Origin: Streptacidiphilus jiangxiensis
Lineage (GTDB): Bacteria; Actinomycetota; Actinomycetes; Streptomycetales; Streptomycetaceae
Assembly (NCBI RefSeq): GCF_900109465.1
Contig: NZ_FOAZ01000018.1
Coordinates: 167,753-231,752, forward strand
Direction: 5' to 3'
DNA: 64,000 nt
The notes beneath the pieces are model-generated. The model searched no databases and was not told the origin of the DNA. It saw nothing but the letters and a program-made list of their open reading frames with translations. Shown piece by piece: positions 32,552 through 41,172 of this stretch (the first letter of the stretch is position 1; every line of letters begins with the position of its first letter). Both the position numbers and the translations under genes were made by a program.

Positions 32552-33577
32552 TCAGCCGCCGATGGCCGACATGGGGCGGTCCGGCTGGTGGAAGGCCGGG
32601 GCGTCGATGCCCGTCGGGGCGTCCGTGCCGGCGGCGGCCTTCTTGCCCCACATCGCCTTGCGCCACAGCTCCGCGACGTCCGCGTCGGTACCGCCGGCGC
32701 GCAGGGCTGCCCGCAGATCCGTTTCTTCCGTCGCGAAGAGGCAGTTGCGGACCTGACCGTCGGCGGTGAGCCGGGTGCGGTCGCAGGCCCGGCAGAAGGG
32801 CCGGGTGACCGAGGCGATGACGCCGACCCGCGCCGGGCCGCCGTCGACGAGCCAGCGTTCGGCCGGGGCGGCGCCCCGCGCCGCGTCAGGCTCGGGGGTG
32901 AGGGTGAACCGCGTGCCCAGGCTCGCGAGGATCTCCGCCGCGGTGATCATGTTCTCGCGGACCCAGCCGTGCTGCGCGTCCAGCGGCATCTGCTCGATGA
33001 AGCGCAGCTCGTAGCCCCGCTCCAGCGACCAGGCCAGCAGGTCCGCCGCCTCGTGGTCGTTGACGCCACGCATCAGCACCGCGTTCAGCTTGACCGGGCG
33101 CAGGCCCGCCTCGTGCGCGGCCTCGATCCCGGCCAGCACGTCGGCCAGCCGGTCGCGGCGGCTGAGCGTGCGGAAGGTCCCGGGGTCGAGCGTGTCGAGG
33201 GAGACGTTGACCCGGTCCAGCCCGGCCCCGGCCAGCGCGGACGCCGTGCGGGCGAGGCCGATGCCGTTCGTGGTGAGCGACAGCTCGGGCCGCGGGTCGA
33301 GCGCCGCGCACGCGGCGACGATCCCGACCAGCCCGGGGCGCAGCAGCGGCTCACCGCCGGTGAAGCGCACCTCGCGCACGCCCAGGTCGCCGACCGCGAT
33401 GCGGACCAGCCGGACGATCTCCTCGTCGGTGAGCAGGGTGTCCTTCGCCAGCCACTGCATGCCCTCCTCGGGCATGCAGTACGTGCAGCGCAGGTTGCAC
33501 CGGTCGGTCAGGGAGACGCGCAGGTCCACCGCGCGACGCCCGAAGGTGTCGAGCAGGCCTGTCTCCACCGTGGTCAC
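32552..33577 (-). CDS. moaA: GTP 3',8-cyclase MoaA (molybdenum cofactor biosynthesis)
   Basis: 341 residues. The radical-SAM motif Cys27-x3-Cys31-x2-Cys34 ([10 protein letters not shown]) is followed by [10 protein letters not shown], and the C-terminal second cluster [21 protein letters not shown] is complete; the protein ends in Gly-Gly as required for activity in MoaA. It converts GTP to 3',8-cyclo-dihydro-GTP, the first step of molybdopterin. GTG 33,577 has GGAGGG four bases upstream. It is a core gene and not obviously linked to the pterin cluster 4 kb away. Confidence 0.96.
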   Translation of the reverse strand: MTTVETGLLDTFGRRAVDLRVSLTDRCNLRCTYCMPEEGMQWLAKDTLLTDEEIVRLVRIAVGDLGVREVRFTGGEPLLRPGLVGIVAACAALDPRPELSLTTNGIGLARTASALAGAGLDRVNVSLDTLDPGTFRTLSRRDRLADVLAGIEAAHEAGLRPVKLNAVLMRGVNDHEAADLLAWSLERGYELRFIEQMPLDAQHGWVRENMITAAEILASLGTRFTLTPEPDAARGAAPAERWLVDGGPARVGVIASVTRPFCRACDRTRLTADGQVRNCLFATEETDLRAALRAGGTDADVAELWRKAMWGKKAAAGTDAPTGIDAPAFHQPDRPMSAIGG

Positions 33578-33738
33578 GATGCCCTCCGCCTTCCGCTTGC
33601 CTGTGCTCCAGCCTAGTGCCCGGCTGCGACAGCCCGGCCTCGCCGACCACGCCATGGACGGTCCGGAGTGTCCATGTCGTACTTCTCACCGAAGGGGCCT
33701 ATTCCAACCATTGTTTGGATCTTGCAAGCATGAGAGCC
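33578..33738. promoter_or_regulatory. Divergent promoter region with TCCAA/TTGGA inverted repeat
   Basis: The spacer between moaA and the CoA-transferase gene. TCCAA-N7-TTGGA at 33703-33719 is a 17-base inverted repeat within a locally A/T-rich patch that ends 19 bases before the start codon at 33,739. This is the position expected for a repressor (TetR/GntR-like) operator controlling the CoA-transferase and acyl-CoA dehydrogenase pair. Confidence 0.4.
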
Positions 33739-34941
33739 ATGGCAACCACACCCGCGCCGCTCGACGGCGTTCTCGTGGCCGACTTCAGCCGCGTGCTGGC
33801 CGGCCCGCTCGCCGCGGCCACCCTGGCGGACCTGGGCGCGACGGTGGTCAAGGTCGAGCGGCCCGGCGCGGGCGACGACACCCGCTCCTGGGGGCCGCCG
33901 TTCGTCGACGGGACCGCCGCCTACTTCGACTGCGCCAACCGCTCCAAGCAGGGCGTCACCCTCGACCTCGGCGACCCGGCCGACGCCGCCCTCGCCCGGG
34001 AGCTCGCCGCCCGCGCGGACATCCTGATCGAGAACTTCAAGCCCGGCTCGCTCGCCCGCTACGGCCTGGACCAGGCGGCCGCGCTGGCGGCCAACCCTGG
34101 GCTGGTCTACTGCTCGATCACCGGTTTCGGCACCGGCAGCCCGCTGCCCGGCTACGACTTCGTGATCCAGGCCATGGGCGGCCTGATGAGCATCACCGGC
34201 GAGCGGGACGGCGAGCCGCACAAGGTCGGTGTCGCCCTGGTGGACGTGCTGACCGCCAAGGACGCCGTCGCCGCGATCCTCGCGGCGCTGCGCCACCGCG
34301 ACCGCACCGGCCAGGGCCAGCACGTCGAGGTGAATCTCTTCGCCTCCCTGCTCGGCTCGCTGGCCAACCAGGCCTCGTCCTACCTCGCCACCGGCCGCCC
34401 GCCGGGGCGGATGGGCAACCAGCACCCCAGCATCGCCCCGTACGAGACGCTGCACTGCGGCTCCACCGACGGCGTGGGCGGCCCGGAGCTGCTCGCCGTG
34501 GCCTGCGGCAACGACGGGCAGTTCCGTGCGCTGGCCACGGTCCTCGGCGTGCCGGGCCTGGCCGAGGACCCCCGCTGGGCCACCAACGGCGAGCGCGTGC
34601 GCAACCGCGCCGAACTCGTCGTCGTGCTGGAGGCGGCGCTCGCCGCCCACGGCGCGGCCGAGTGGCAGGCGCGGCTGACCGAGGCCGGTGTCCCCTGCGG
34701 GCCCGTCAACGACCTGGCCGGGGCGTTCGCGCTCGCCACCGAACTGGGCCTGGACCCGGTGGCCGAGGTGGGCGGGGGGCGCGTGCCGCAGGTGCGCAGC
34801 CCGCTGACGCTGACCGCCACGCCGGTCCGGCCCCCCCTCGCCCCGCCCCGCCTCGGCGAGCACAATGACGCCGTGCGCGCCTGGCTGGCCGCGCCCAGCG
34901 ACCAGCCTTTCCCCTCCGAGACCGAGCCTGATAAGGAATGA
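33739..34941 (+). CDS. Class III CoA-transferase (CaiB/BaiF family)
   Basis: 400 residues with the family hallmarks: VADFSRVLAGPLAAATLADLGATVVKVERPG at the N terminus, a DILIENFKPGSLARYGLD segment and the catalytic-Asp region GYDFVIQAMGG. It moves CoA between acyl donors and acceptors. It overlaps or abuts the following acyl-CoA dehydrogenase gene, a pairing seen for glutarate (glutaryl-CoA) catabolism. ATG 33,739 is used; ATG 33,730 is an alternative three codons upstream. Confidence 0.9.
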   Translation: MATTPAPLDGVLVADFSRVLAGPLAAATLADLGATVVKVERPGAGDDTRSWGPPFVDGTAAYFDCANRSKQGVTLDLGDPADAALARELAARADILIENFKPGSLARYGLDQAAALAANPGLVYCSITGFGTGSPLPGYDFVIQAMGGLMSITGERDGEPHKVGVALVDVLTAKDAVAAILAALRHRDRTGQGQHVEVNLFASLLGSLANQASSYLATGRPPGRMGNQHPSIAPYETLHCGSTDGVGGPELLAVACGNDGQFRALATVLGVPGLAEDPRWATNGERVRNRAELVVVLEAALAAHGAAEWQARLTEAGVPCGPVNDLAGAFALATELGLDPVAEVGGGRVPQVRSPLTLTATPVRPPLAPPRLGEHNDAVRAWLAAPSDQPFPSETEPDKE

Positions 34942-34943
34942 GC

Positions 34944-36119
34944 ATGAGCACCGCACTGGACCCCCGTGACCCGCTCGGTTTCGACGACCTGCTGAGCGAC
35001 GAGGACCTCGCCGTCCGTGACACCGTCCGCGCCTGGTGCGCGGACCGCGTCCTGCCGCACATCGCCGACTGGTACGAGGCCGGACAGCTGCCGACCGTCC
35101 GCGAGCTGGCCCGTGAGCTGGGCTCCATCGGCGCGCTGGGCATGCACCTGCACGGCTACGGCTGCGCCGGCGCCACCGCCGTCCAGTACGGCCTGGCCTG
35201 CGTGGAGCTGGAGGCCGCCGACTCCGGTCTGCGTTCCCTCGTCTCCGTCCAGGGCTCGCTGGCGATGTACGCCATCCACCGCTGGGGCTCCGAGGAGCAG
35301 AAGCAGCAGTGGCTGCCCGGCATGGCGGCCGGCGAGATCATCGGCTGCTTCGGCCTGACCGAGCCGGACCACGGCTCCGACCCCGCCTCCATGCGCACCA
35401 ACGCCAAGCGTGACGGTTCGGACTGGGTCCTCAACGGCCGCAAGATGTGGATCACCAACGGCTCCGTCGCCGGTGTCGCGGTCGTGTGGGCGCAGACGGA
35501 GGACGGCATCCGGGGCTTCGTAGTCCCCACCGACACGCCCGGCTTCTCCGCCCCGGAGATCAAGCACAAGGGCTCGCTGCGCGCCTCGGTCACCTCCGAG
35601 CTGGTCCTGGACAACGTGCGACTGCCCGCCGACGCCGTCTTCCCCGAGGTCCGGGGCCTGAAGGGCCCGCTCTCCTGCCTCAACCAGGCCCGCTACGGCA
35701 TCGTCTGGGGCGCGCTGGGCGCCGCCCGCTCCTGCCTGGAAACGGCGCGCGAGTACAGCATCACCCGCGAGCAGTTCGGCCGGCCGCTGGCCGGCTTCCA
35801 GCTCACCCAGGCCAAGCTGGCCGACATGTCGCTGGAGCTCAACAAGGGCCTGCTGCTCGCCTGGCACCTGGGCAACCGGATGGACGCGGGCACGCTGCGC
35901 CCGGAGCAGGTCAGCTACGGCAAGCTCAACAACGTCCGCGAGGCCATCGAGATCGCCCGCACCTCCCGGACGATCCTGGGCGCCAACGGCATCAGCTTCG
36001 AGTACCCGATCATGCGCCACGCCAACAACCTCGAGTCGGTGCTGACCTACGAGGGCACCGTCGAGATGCACCAGCTGGTCATCGGCAAGGCTCTGACCGG
36101 CCAGGACGCATTCCGGTAA
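34944..36119 (+). CDS. Glutaryl-CoA dehydrogenase-type acyl-CoA dehydrogenase
   Basis: 391 residues with flavin-binding CFGLTEPDHGSDPASM and MWITNGSVA motifs, and the catalytic Glu in LTYEGTVEMHQLVIG. The pattern SLVSVQGSLAMYAI and the EGT catalytic context fit the glutaryl-CoA dehydrogenase subgroup. It oxidises and possibly decarboxylates glutaryl-CoA to crotonyl-CoA, feeding lysine/tryptophan degradation. AAGGA lies six bases before ATG 34,944, better than the overlapping ATG at 34,938. The CoA-transferase upstream would activate the acid. Confidence 0.92.
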   Translation: MSTALDPRDPLGFDDLLSDEDLAVRDTVRAWCADRVLPHIADWYEAGQLPTVRELARELGSIGALGMHLHGYGCAGATAVQYGLACVELEAADSGLRSLVSVQGSLAMYAIHRWGSEEQKQQWLPGMAAGEIIGCFGLTEPDHGSDPASMRTNAKRDGSDWVLNGRKMWITNGSVAGVAVVWAQTEDGIRGFVVPTDTPGFSAPEIKHKGSLRASVTSELVLDNVRLPADAVFPEVRGLKGPLSCLNQARYGIVWGALGAARSCLETAREYSITREQFGRPLAGFQLTQAKLADMSLELNKGLLLAWHLGNRMDAGTLRPEQVSYGKLNNVREAIEIARTSRTILGANGISFEYPIMRHANNLESVLTYEGTVEMHQLVIGKALTGQDAFR

Positions 36120-36213
36120 AAAGTCGTCGGCGCGTTCGCGACGGATTTTCTCCCTGCGGCCGGTCTGGATACCGACACACCGGATCTGTCGGACCAGCCA
36201 CAGGGAGAACGCC
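36120..36213 (+). terminator. Terminator-like and long imperfect hairpins
   Basis: Directly after the dehydrogenase stop, CGTCG-N9-CGACG followed by GATTTTCT (36126-36152) looks like a terminator. Then CTCCCTG (36151-36157) pairs with CAGGGAG near 36,202-36,208, with ACCGACA/TGTCGG inside, giving a long imperfect hairpin that ends just before the next ATG and includes its ribosome site (CAGGGAGAAC). The latter could also affect translation of the SDR gene. Confidence 0.45.
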
Positions 36214-36945
36214 ATGACCGCCATGACCGCCGTCGTCACCGGAGCCGGCCGCGGCTTCGGCCGCGTCGTCGCCGCCGCGCTCGTCGCCGAGGGGACCCGC
36301 GTCCTCGGCGTCGCCCGCACCGAGGCCGATCTCGCCGCCGCACGCGAGGAGCTCGGCAACGGTTTCGTGCCCGTCGTCGGCGACGCCGGCGACGAGGAGC
36401 TCGCCGAGCGCCTCGTGCGCGAGGAGCGCCCCGCGCTGCTGGTGCTGAACGCCGGCGCCCGGCCGCTGCTCGCACCGCTGCACGAGCAGAGCTGGGAGAG
36501 CTTCACCGTCAACTGGAACGTCGACACCCGTCAGGCCTTCGTGTGGACCCGCGCGGCGCTGCGCGCGCCGCTCGCGCCCGGGAGCGTGGTCGTGGAGATG
36601 TCCAGTGGCGCCGCGCTGAAGGGCTCGCCGCTCAGCGGCGGCTACGCGGGGGCCAACGCGGCGGTCCGCACCATCGGCGCCTATGCGGCCGACGAGTCCG
36701 CGCGGGCGGGGCTCGGCATCCGGTTCGTCACGCTGCTGCCGCAGCTCACTCCGACGGGCGTGGGTGCGGAGGCGGTCGACGGCTACGCCGCGCGGGCCGG
36801 CCTCGACCGGGAGACGTTCCTTGCCAACATGGAGCCGATCCTGACACCCGAGCTGGTCGCGAAGGCGGTCCTGCAGGTGGCGTCGGACCCGGACAGTGCC
36901 GCCGAGTACGCCGTGACCGGCGCGGGCCTGAAGCCGCTCGGCTGA
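36214..36945 (+). CDS. Short-chain dehydrogenase with Lys-to-Asn change in the catalytic motif
   Basis: 243 residues, SDR fold with TGAGRGFGR cofactor loop (9-17), LNAGARP and the active-site segment SGGYAGANAAV. Tyr144 is kept but the Lys of YxxxK is Asn148. That residue normally lowers the Tyr pKa, so activity may be weak or different. An ECF sigma factor follows 36 bases downstream, so the two may be co-transcribed and the SDR may be part of the sigma factor's regulon. Function unknown. Confidence 0.85.
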   Translation: MTAMTAVVTGAGRGFGRVVAAALVAEGTRVLGVARTEADLAAAREELGNGFVPVVGDAGDEELAERLVREERPALLVLNAGARPLLAPLHEQSWESFTVNWNVDTRQAFVWTRAALRAPLAPGSVVVEMSSGAALKGSPLSGGYAGANAAVRTIGAYAADESARAGLGIRFVTLLPQLTPTGVGAEAVDGYAARAGLDRETFLANMEPILTPELVAKAVLQVASDPDSAAEYAVTGAGLKPLG

Positions 36946-36981
36946 CCCCCTCGACCACAGGCTGCGGATACCGTGGGGACC

Positions 36982-37944
36982 ATGGTCTCGGACACCGAGT
37001 TCGCCACTCTCACCGAGCCGTTCCGACCGGAGCTGCTCGCACACTGCTACCGGATGCTCGGTTCCGTCCACGACGCCGAGGACCTGGTGCAGGAGACGTA
37101 CCTGCGCGCGTGGCGCGGCTTCGACCGGTTCGAGGGCCGCTCCACGGTCCGGCGCTGGCTCTACCGGATCGCGACCGCGGCCTGCCTGACCGCGTTGGAG
37201 ACGCGGTCACGGCGGCCGCTCCCCTCCGGGGTCGGCGCGCCGTCCGACGACCACCACGTCGCGGTCGCCGCGCGGGAGCCGGACGTGCCGTGGCTGGAGC
37301 CGGTGCCGGACCGGCTGCTCGGGGCGGGCGGGGACGACCCGGCGGTGGTCGTGGCCGCGCGCAGCGGCGTGCGGCTGGCGTTCATCGCGGCGCTGCAGTT
37401 CCTCTCCGCGCGCCAGCGGGCGGTGCTGACCCTGCGGGACGTGCTCGCGTTCCGGGGCGCCGAGGTGGCGGAGATGCTGGACACCTCCGAGGCGGCCGTC
37501 GACAGCGCACTGCGTCGCGCCCGCACCGCGCTGTCGGACGCGGCGCCGCACCCCGACGAGCTCGCCGAGCCGGACGCGGCGGCCCTGCGGCGGCTCCTCG
37601 ACGACTACGTCGACGCCTTCACCCGCGCCGACGCCGACGCGCTGGTGCGCCTGCTGCGCGCCGACGTGGAGCTGGAGATGCCGCCCACCCCGACGTGGTT
37701 CACCGGCCGCGACGCCGTCGTCGGCTTCCTCGCCTCCCACGTCCTGCACCCGGGCCTGTGGCGGCTGGAGCCGACCCGGGCCAACGGGCAGGCCGCCGTG
37801 GTCATCCGCAAGCGCGGCGACGACGGCGGCTACCACCCTTACGGAGCACAGGTGCTGACGCTGCGCCAGGGGCGGCTGGCCCGGATCACCTCGTTCAACG
37901 ACCCGGGGCTGGTCGCGGTGTTCAGCCCTGCCGCGCCGGCTTGA
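36982..37944 (+). CDS. ECF sigma factor with SnoaL-like C-terminal domain
   Basis: 320 residues. Sigma region 2 (HCYRMLGSVHDAEDLVQETYLRAW) near residues 22-45, region 4 (LSARQRAVLTLRDVLAFRGAEVAEML) near 140-165, then a SnoaL/NTF2-like domain ending in YHPYGAQVLTLRQGRLARITSF. This is the SigJ/ECF41-type architecture, in which the C-terminal domain tunes activity and no anti-sigma factor is needed; target genes are usually adjacent. ATG 36,982 is chosen over GTG at 36,973. Convergent overlap of 23 bases with the next gene. Confidence 0.92.
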   Translation: MVSDTEFATLTEPFRPELLAHCYRMLGSVHDAEDLVQETYLRAWRGFDRFEGRSTVRRWLYRIATAACLTALETRSRRPLPSGVGAPSDDHHVAVAAREPDVPWLEPVPDRLLGAGGDDPAVVVAARSGVRLAFIAALQFLSARQRAVLTLRDVLAFRGAEVAEMLDTSEAAVDSALRRARTALSDAAPHPDELAEPDAAALRRLLDDYVDAFTRADADALVRLLRADVELEMPPTPTWFTGRDAVVGFLASHVLHPGLWRLEPTRANGQAAVVIRKRGDDGGYHPYGAQVLTLRQGRLARITSFNDPGLVAVFSPAAPA

Positions 37945-39109
37945 CGCCGCAGAACTCGGCCTCCATCTCGGCGTTGAACACGCCCACCGGGCTGCGCCAG
38001 GTGCCGTTGCCCCAGTCGCCGTCGACCTCGGTCGAGAGCAGGTGCCGACCGTCGCGGGTGCCGAACGTGTAGGACCAGGAGCCGTCGATCGCACCGCCCA
38101 TGCCCCAGACGGTGGTGCAGGACAGCTTGATCGAGCCGACACCCAGGCCGTACTCGGAGTTGTTGCCGACCCAGTTCCCCTGGGTGTCCAGCATGGTGAA
38201 CATCTCTCGCTGCTGGACGGGTGGCAGCATCCGGCCCTTGAGCAGCGCCTGCACGAAGGTGCCGAGGTCGCCGACGGTGGAGACGATGTCGCCGGAGCCG
38301 AAGCCCCAGGAGGGGTTGAGCTCGGTGACGTCGTAGAAGGGGGTACCGTCCCCCGGCATCATCAGCTTGGAGTAGAAGCGGCCGTGCGGGCCGTGGATCC
38401 ACGGGTCGTCGCCGACGGGCTCGTAGGTGTTCCGCAGGTGCAGCGGCTTGATGATCCGGTCGGTGATCTCCTGGGCCAGGCTGTGCCCGGTGGCCTTCTC
38501 GATGATCATTCCGGCCAGCACGTAGTTGGTGTCGGAGTACTGCCAGCCGTGGCCGGGGGCGAAGGACGGCTTGGTCTCGAGGCCGAGCTCGACCAGCTGC
38601 CGCGGCGTGAAGCCGTCGAACCGGTGCTGGAGGAACGGCAGACCCACGAACTCCTCGAACACCTGCTTCGCCATGGCGAAGTTGGCGATCCCGCTGGTGT
38701 GGTCGAGCAACTGCCGAATGGTGATCTTCGAACCGTCGTAGCCGTTGCCGTCCACCAGGCCGGGCAGCCAGCGCTCGACGCTGTCGTCGAGGCCGAGGCG
38801 GTGCTCGGCCTCCAACTGCAGGACCACGGTGGAGACGAAGGTCTTGGTGGTGCTGCCGATCCGGAACCGGTCCTGCGGCACGAGCCTGCTGCCGTTGTCC
38901 AGGTCGGCCGTCCCGGCCTGCCCGAACCAGGTCGAACTCCCGTCCCGCACCTGGGCCATGGCGCCGGGCAGACCGGCCTCGGTCACCGCGCGGTCGAGCA
39001 CGGTCTGCACCCCTGCGTGAGTGCGACTGTCGGCGAAGGCGGTCGGCGCGCCGGCCAGCACGGAGCCGGCGAGAAGGACGGTGACTGCTGCGCGGACGGT
39101 GGTCTTCAT
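37922..39109 (-). CDS. Secreted beta-lactamase-family serine hydrolase (D-Ala-D-Ala carboxypeptidase-like)
   Basis: 395 residues with a signal peptide (KTTVRAAVTVLLAGSVLAG, cleavage near AFA-DS) and the class C beta-lactamase/EstB fold: SxxK as Ser-Thr-Thr-Lys in IGSTTKTFVS, the Tyr in YSDTNYVLAG, and a late HxG-like region replaced by TEVDGDWG. It probably acts outside the cell on peptidoglycan peptides or esters. The gene is divergent from a MarR-type regulator, which may control it. Confidence 0.9.
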   Translation of the reverse strand: MKTTVRAAVTVLLAGSVLAGAPTAFADSRTHAGVQTVLDRAVTEAGLPGAMAQVRDGSSTWFGQAGTADLDNGSRLVPQDRFRIGSTTKTFVSTVVLQLEAEHRLGLDDSVERWLPGLVDGNGYDGSKITIRQLLDHTSGIANFAMAKQVFEEFVGLPFLQHRFDGFTPRQLVELGLETKPSFAPGHGWQYSDTNYVLAGMIIEKATGHSLAQEITDRIIKPLHLRNTYEPVGDDPWIHGPHGRFYSKLMMPGDGTPFYDVTELNPSWGFGSGDIVSTVGDLGTFVQALLKGRMLPPVQQREMFTMLDTQGNWVGNNSEYGLGVGSIKLSCTTVWGMGGAIDGSWSYTFGTRDGRHLLSTEVDGDWGNGTWRSPVGVFNAEMEAEFCGVKPARQG

Positions 39110-39299
39110 GATGCTTCCCCCTGGTCGCTTCGGTGTCTCCCGGTGCGTGGACAACCCTAGATCGCCGTTCACGAAACCAGCAACGATCAAAGTCGCCAAC
39201 ACCCGCATAAGCGCAGGTAGATGACGGTGAATCCTTGCAATGGGCCTGCCGGTTAATGCAAGCTGGATGCCCGCGTTGCAACAGAGGGAGGGAGCACCG
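39110..39299. promoter_or_regulatory. Divergent promoter region with TTGCAA sites
   Basis: Between the serine hydrolase and the regulator gene. The palindrome TTGCAA occurs at 39235-39240 and 39275-39280, exactly 40 bases apart, with AATGCAAG in between, all within 65 bases of the regulator's start. This could be an autoregulatory operator of the MarR-type protein. GGGAGGG precedes ATG 39,300. Confidence 0.45.
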
Positions 39300-40067
39300 A
39301 TGCCCGGGGCCAGGCTGCGCCACGAGGACCGTCGCAGGATCGCCGAGGGGTTGGCGGCGGGGCTCGGCTACGGGGAGATCGCCCGGCAGCTCGCCCGCCC
39401 GACGTCCACGGTCACCCGGGAGATCGCCCGCAACGGCGGCCCGTCCGGCTACCGCGCGGACAGCGCGCAGCGCGCCACCACGCAGCGCTCCCGGCGGAGC
39501 GGCACGGGGGCGCGGCAGCAGGCGGGCGGCGGACCCGGTCCGGCGCGGGGGCGCGACCTCGCGGCGGTCGAGGAGTACGCGGCACGCTTCGCCGACCTGC
39601 TGGTGCACACCGGGCTGCCGCGGATGACGGCCCGGGTGCTCACCTGCCTCTACGTCACCGACAGTGGCAGCCTCACCGCGGCGGAGCTAGTGCAGCGGCT
39701 CGGGGTGAGCCCGGCGTCGGTCTCCAAGGCCGTGGGCTATCTGGAGGGCCAGGCGCTGCTGCGCCGCGAGCGCACGGAGGACGGCCGCCGCGAGCGGTAC
39801 GTCATCGACGACGACGTCTGGTACCGCTCGCTGCTGGCGAGCGCCCAACGCAACGCCTTGCTGGCCGAGTTCGCCCGCGACGGAGCCGGCCTGCTGGGCC
39901 CGGTCACCCCGGCCGGGGCGCGCCTCGGGACGGCGGCGGTCTTCCTGGAGCGGATCGGCGAGGACATCGTCCGCGCCGTCCGCCGCCGTCACACCGGCAG
40001 TGCCGACACCACCGGCACCACCGGCACCACCGGCACCACCGGCACCACCGGCACCACCGGCACCTAG
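39300..40067 (+). CDS. MarR-type regulator with extra N-terminal HTH and Thr-Gly-Thr repeat tail
   Basis: 255 residues. Residues 5-45 (EDRRRIAEGLAAGLGYGEIARQ...TVTREI) resemble the IS30-type helix-turn-helix; residues 85-200 form a GbsR/MarR-like winged helix (AELVQRLGVSPASVSKAVGYLE). The C terminus is a low-complexity (Thr-Gly-Thr) repeat. Two DNA-binding modules in one protein suggest a regulator with bipartite sites, and the TTGCAA pair upstream is a candidate. ATG 39,300 follows GGAGGGAG. The stop overlaps the convergent dehydrogenase stop by four bases. Confidence 0.88.
   Translation: MPGARLRHEDRRRIAEGLAAGLGYGEIARQLARPTSTVTREIARNGGPSGYRADSAQRATTQRSRRSGTGARQQAGGGPGPARGRDLAAVEEYAARFADLLVHTGLPRMTARVLTCLYVTDSGSLTAAELVQRLGVSPASVSKAVGYLEGQALLRRERTEDGRRERYVIDDDVWYRSLLASAQRNALLAEFARDGAGLLGPVTPAGARLGTAAVFLERIGEDIVRAVRRRHTGSADTTGTTGTTGTTGTTGTTGT
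40010..40064 (+). repeat. Tandem 9-bp repeat encoding Thr-Gly-Thr
   Basis: About six copies of ACCACCGGC in a row inside the 3' end of the regulator gene. Being a multiple of three bases, copy changes would lengthen or shorten the Thr/Gly tail without a frameshift. The repeat ends at the stop codon TAG. Confidence 0.8.
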
Positions 40068-41107
40068 AAGGTGATCTTCACCTTGAGCGCCGTGCGCTCG
40101 TCCATCGCCCGGTAGCCGTCCGGCACGCCGTCCAGCGTCACGTCGGCGTCGAAGACCGGGGACGGGTCGATGACGCCGGCCAGGACGTCCGCCAGCAGCT
40201 CCGGGATGTAGGCGCGGGCCGGGGCGACGCCGCCGCGCAGCGAGACGTTGCGGTCGAACATCTGGCCGATGTCGACGCCCGCGCTGCCGCCGTGCGGGAC
40301 ACCGACGTAGCCGACCGCGCCGCCGTCACGGGCGATGGAGATCGCGGTCTTCATCGACTGCTCGGTGCCCACGGCCTCCAGGACCGCGTGCGCGCCCAGA
40401 CCGCCGGTGAGCTCGCGCACCGCGTCGATCGCCTCGTCGCCGCGCGCGGCGACGACGTCGGTGGCGCCGAAGGTGCGGGCGATGGCCGTGCGGGCCTCGT
40501 GACGGCCCATCGCGATGATCCGCTCCGCGCCCAGCCGCTTCGCGGCCAGCACGCCGCACAGGCCGACCGCGCCGTCGCCGACGACGGCGACCGTCGCGCC
40601 CGGGCGCACGCCCGCGGCGACCGCGGCGTGGTGGCCGGTCGACATGACGTCCGACAGCGCCAGCATCGCGGTCAGCAGCCGCGGGTCCGACTGCGCGTCA
40701 GCGGGCAGCTGGACGAGGGTGCCGTCGGCGAAGGGGACGCGGACCGCCTCACCCTGGCCGCCGTCCGAGCCCGGCGTGCCCCAGAAGCCGCCGTGCGGGC
40801 AGGAGGTCTGCAGACCCTCGGCGCAGAACTCGCACACGCCGTCGGACCAGACGAACGGCGCGACCACCAGGTCGCCCGGCTTGACCGAACGGACGTCAGC
40901 CCCGACGGCCTCGACCACGCCCAGGAACTCGTGCCCGATCCGCTGGCCCTTCTCCCGCTTGGCGACACCCCGGTACGCCCAGAGGTCGCTACCGCAGATG
41001 CAGGCGAGGACCGTGCGGACCACGGCGTCGGTGGACTTCCGCACCACCGGGTCGGGTACCTCCTCCACCCGGATGTCGTTCGGTCCGTGGATCACTGTGG
41101 CGCGCAT
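40064..41107 (-). CDS. Zinc-dependent alcohol dehydrogenase (MDR family)
   Basis: 347 residues with catalytic zinc ligands in CICGSD and GHEFLG, a structural-zinc-like region (CEFCAEGLQTSC) and the Rossmann loop VGDGAVGLCG. It is a medium-chain NAD(P) alcohol dehydrogenase of the YjmD/threonine-dehydrogenase-like group. Substrate unknown. Convergent with the MarR-type regulator; a stress or aldehyde-detoxification role is possible. ATG at 41,107. Confidence 0.92.
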   Translation of the reverse strand: MRATVIHGPNDIRVEEVPDPVVRKSTDAVVRTVLACICGSDLWAYRGVAKREKGQRIGHEFLGVVEAVGADVRSVKPGDLVVAPFVWSDGVCEFCAEGLQTSCPHGGFWGTPGSDGGQGEAVRVPFADGTLVQLPADAQSDPRLLTAMLALSDVMSTGHHAAVAAGVRPGATVAVVGDGAVGLCGVLAAKRLGAERIIAMGRHEARTAIARTFGATDVVAARGDEAIDAVRELTGGLGAHAVLEAVGTEQSMKTAISIARDGGAVGYVGVPHGGSAGVDIGQMFDRNVSLRGGVAPARAYIPELLADVLAGVIDPSPVFDADVTLDGVPDGYRAMDERTALKVKITF

Positions 41108-41172
41108 GTTTCGTCTCTCTCAGTCAGCAGGCCGTCGGGCGCTGTCGGCCTTCCACCGTATTGTGTTCCATC

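Noticed and set aside
32552..33577. MoaA as part of the pterin cluster
   Set aside because: It is separated from the cluster by core genes (TldE, DUF3099, GT87) and is a typical housekeeping molybdopterin enzyme.
40010..40064. CRISPR-like repeat
   Set aside because: The units are contiguous without spacers and lie in frame within a coding region.
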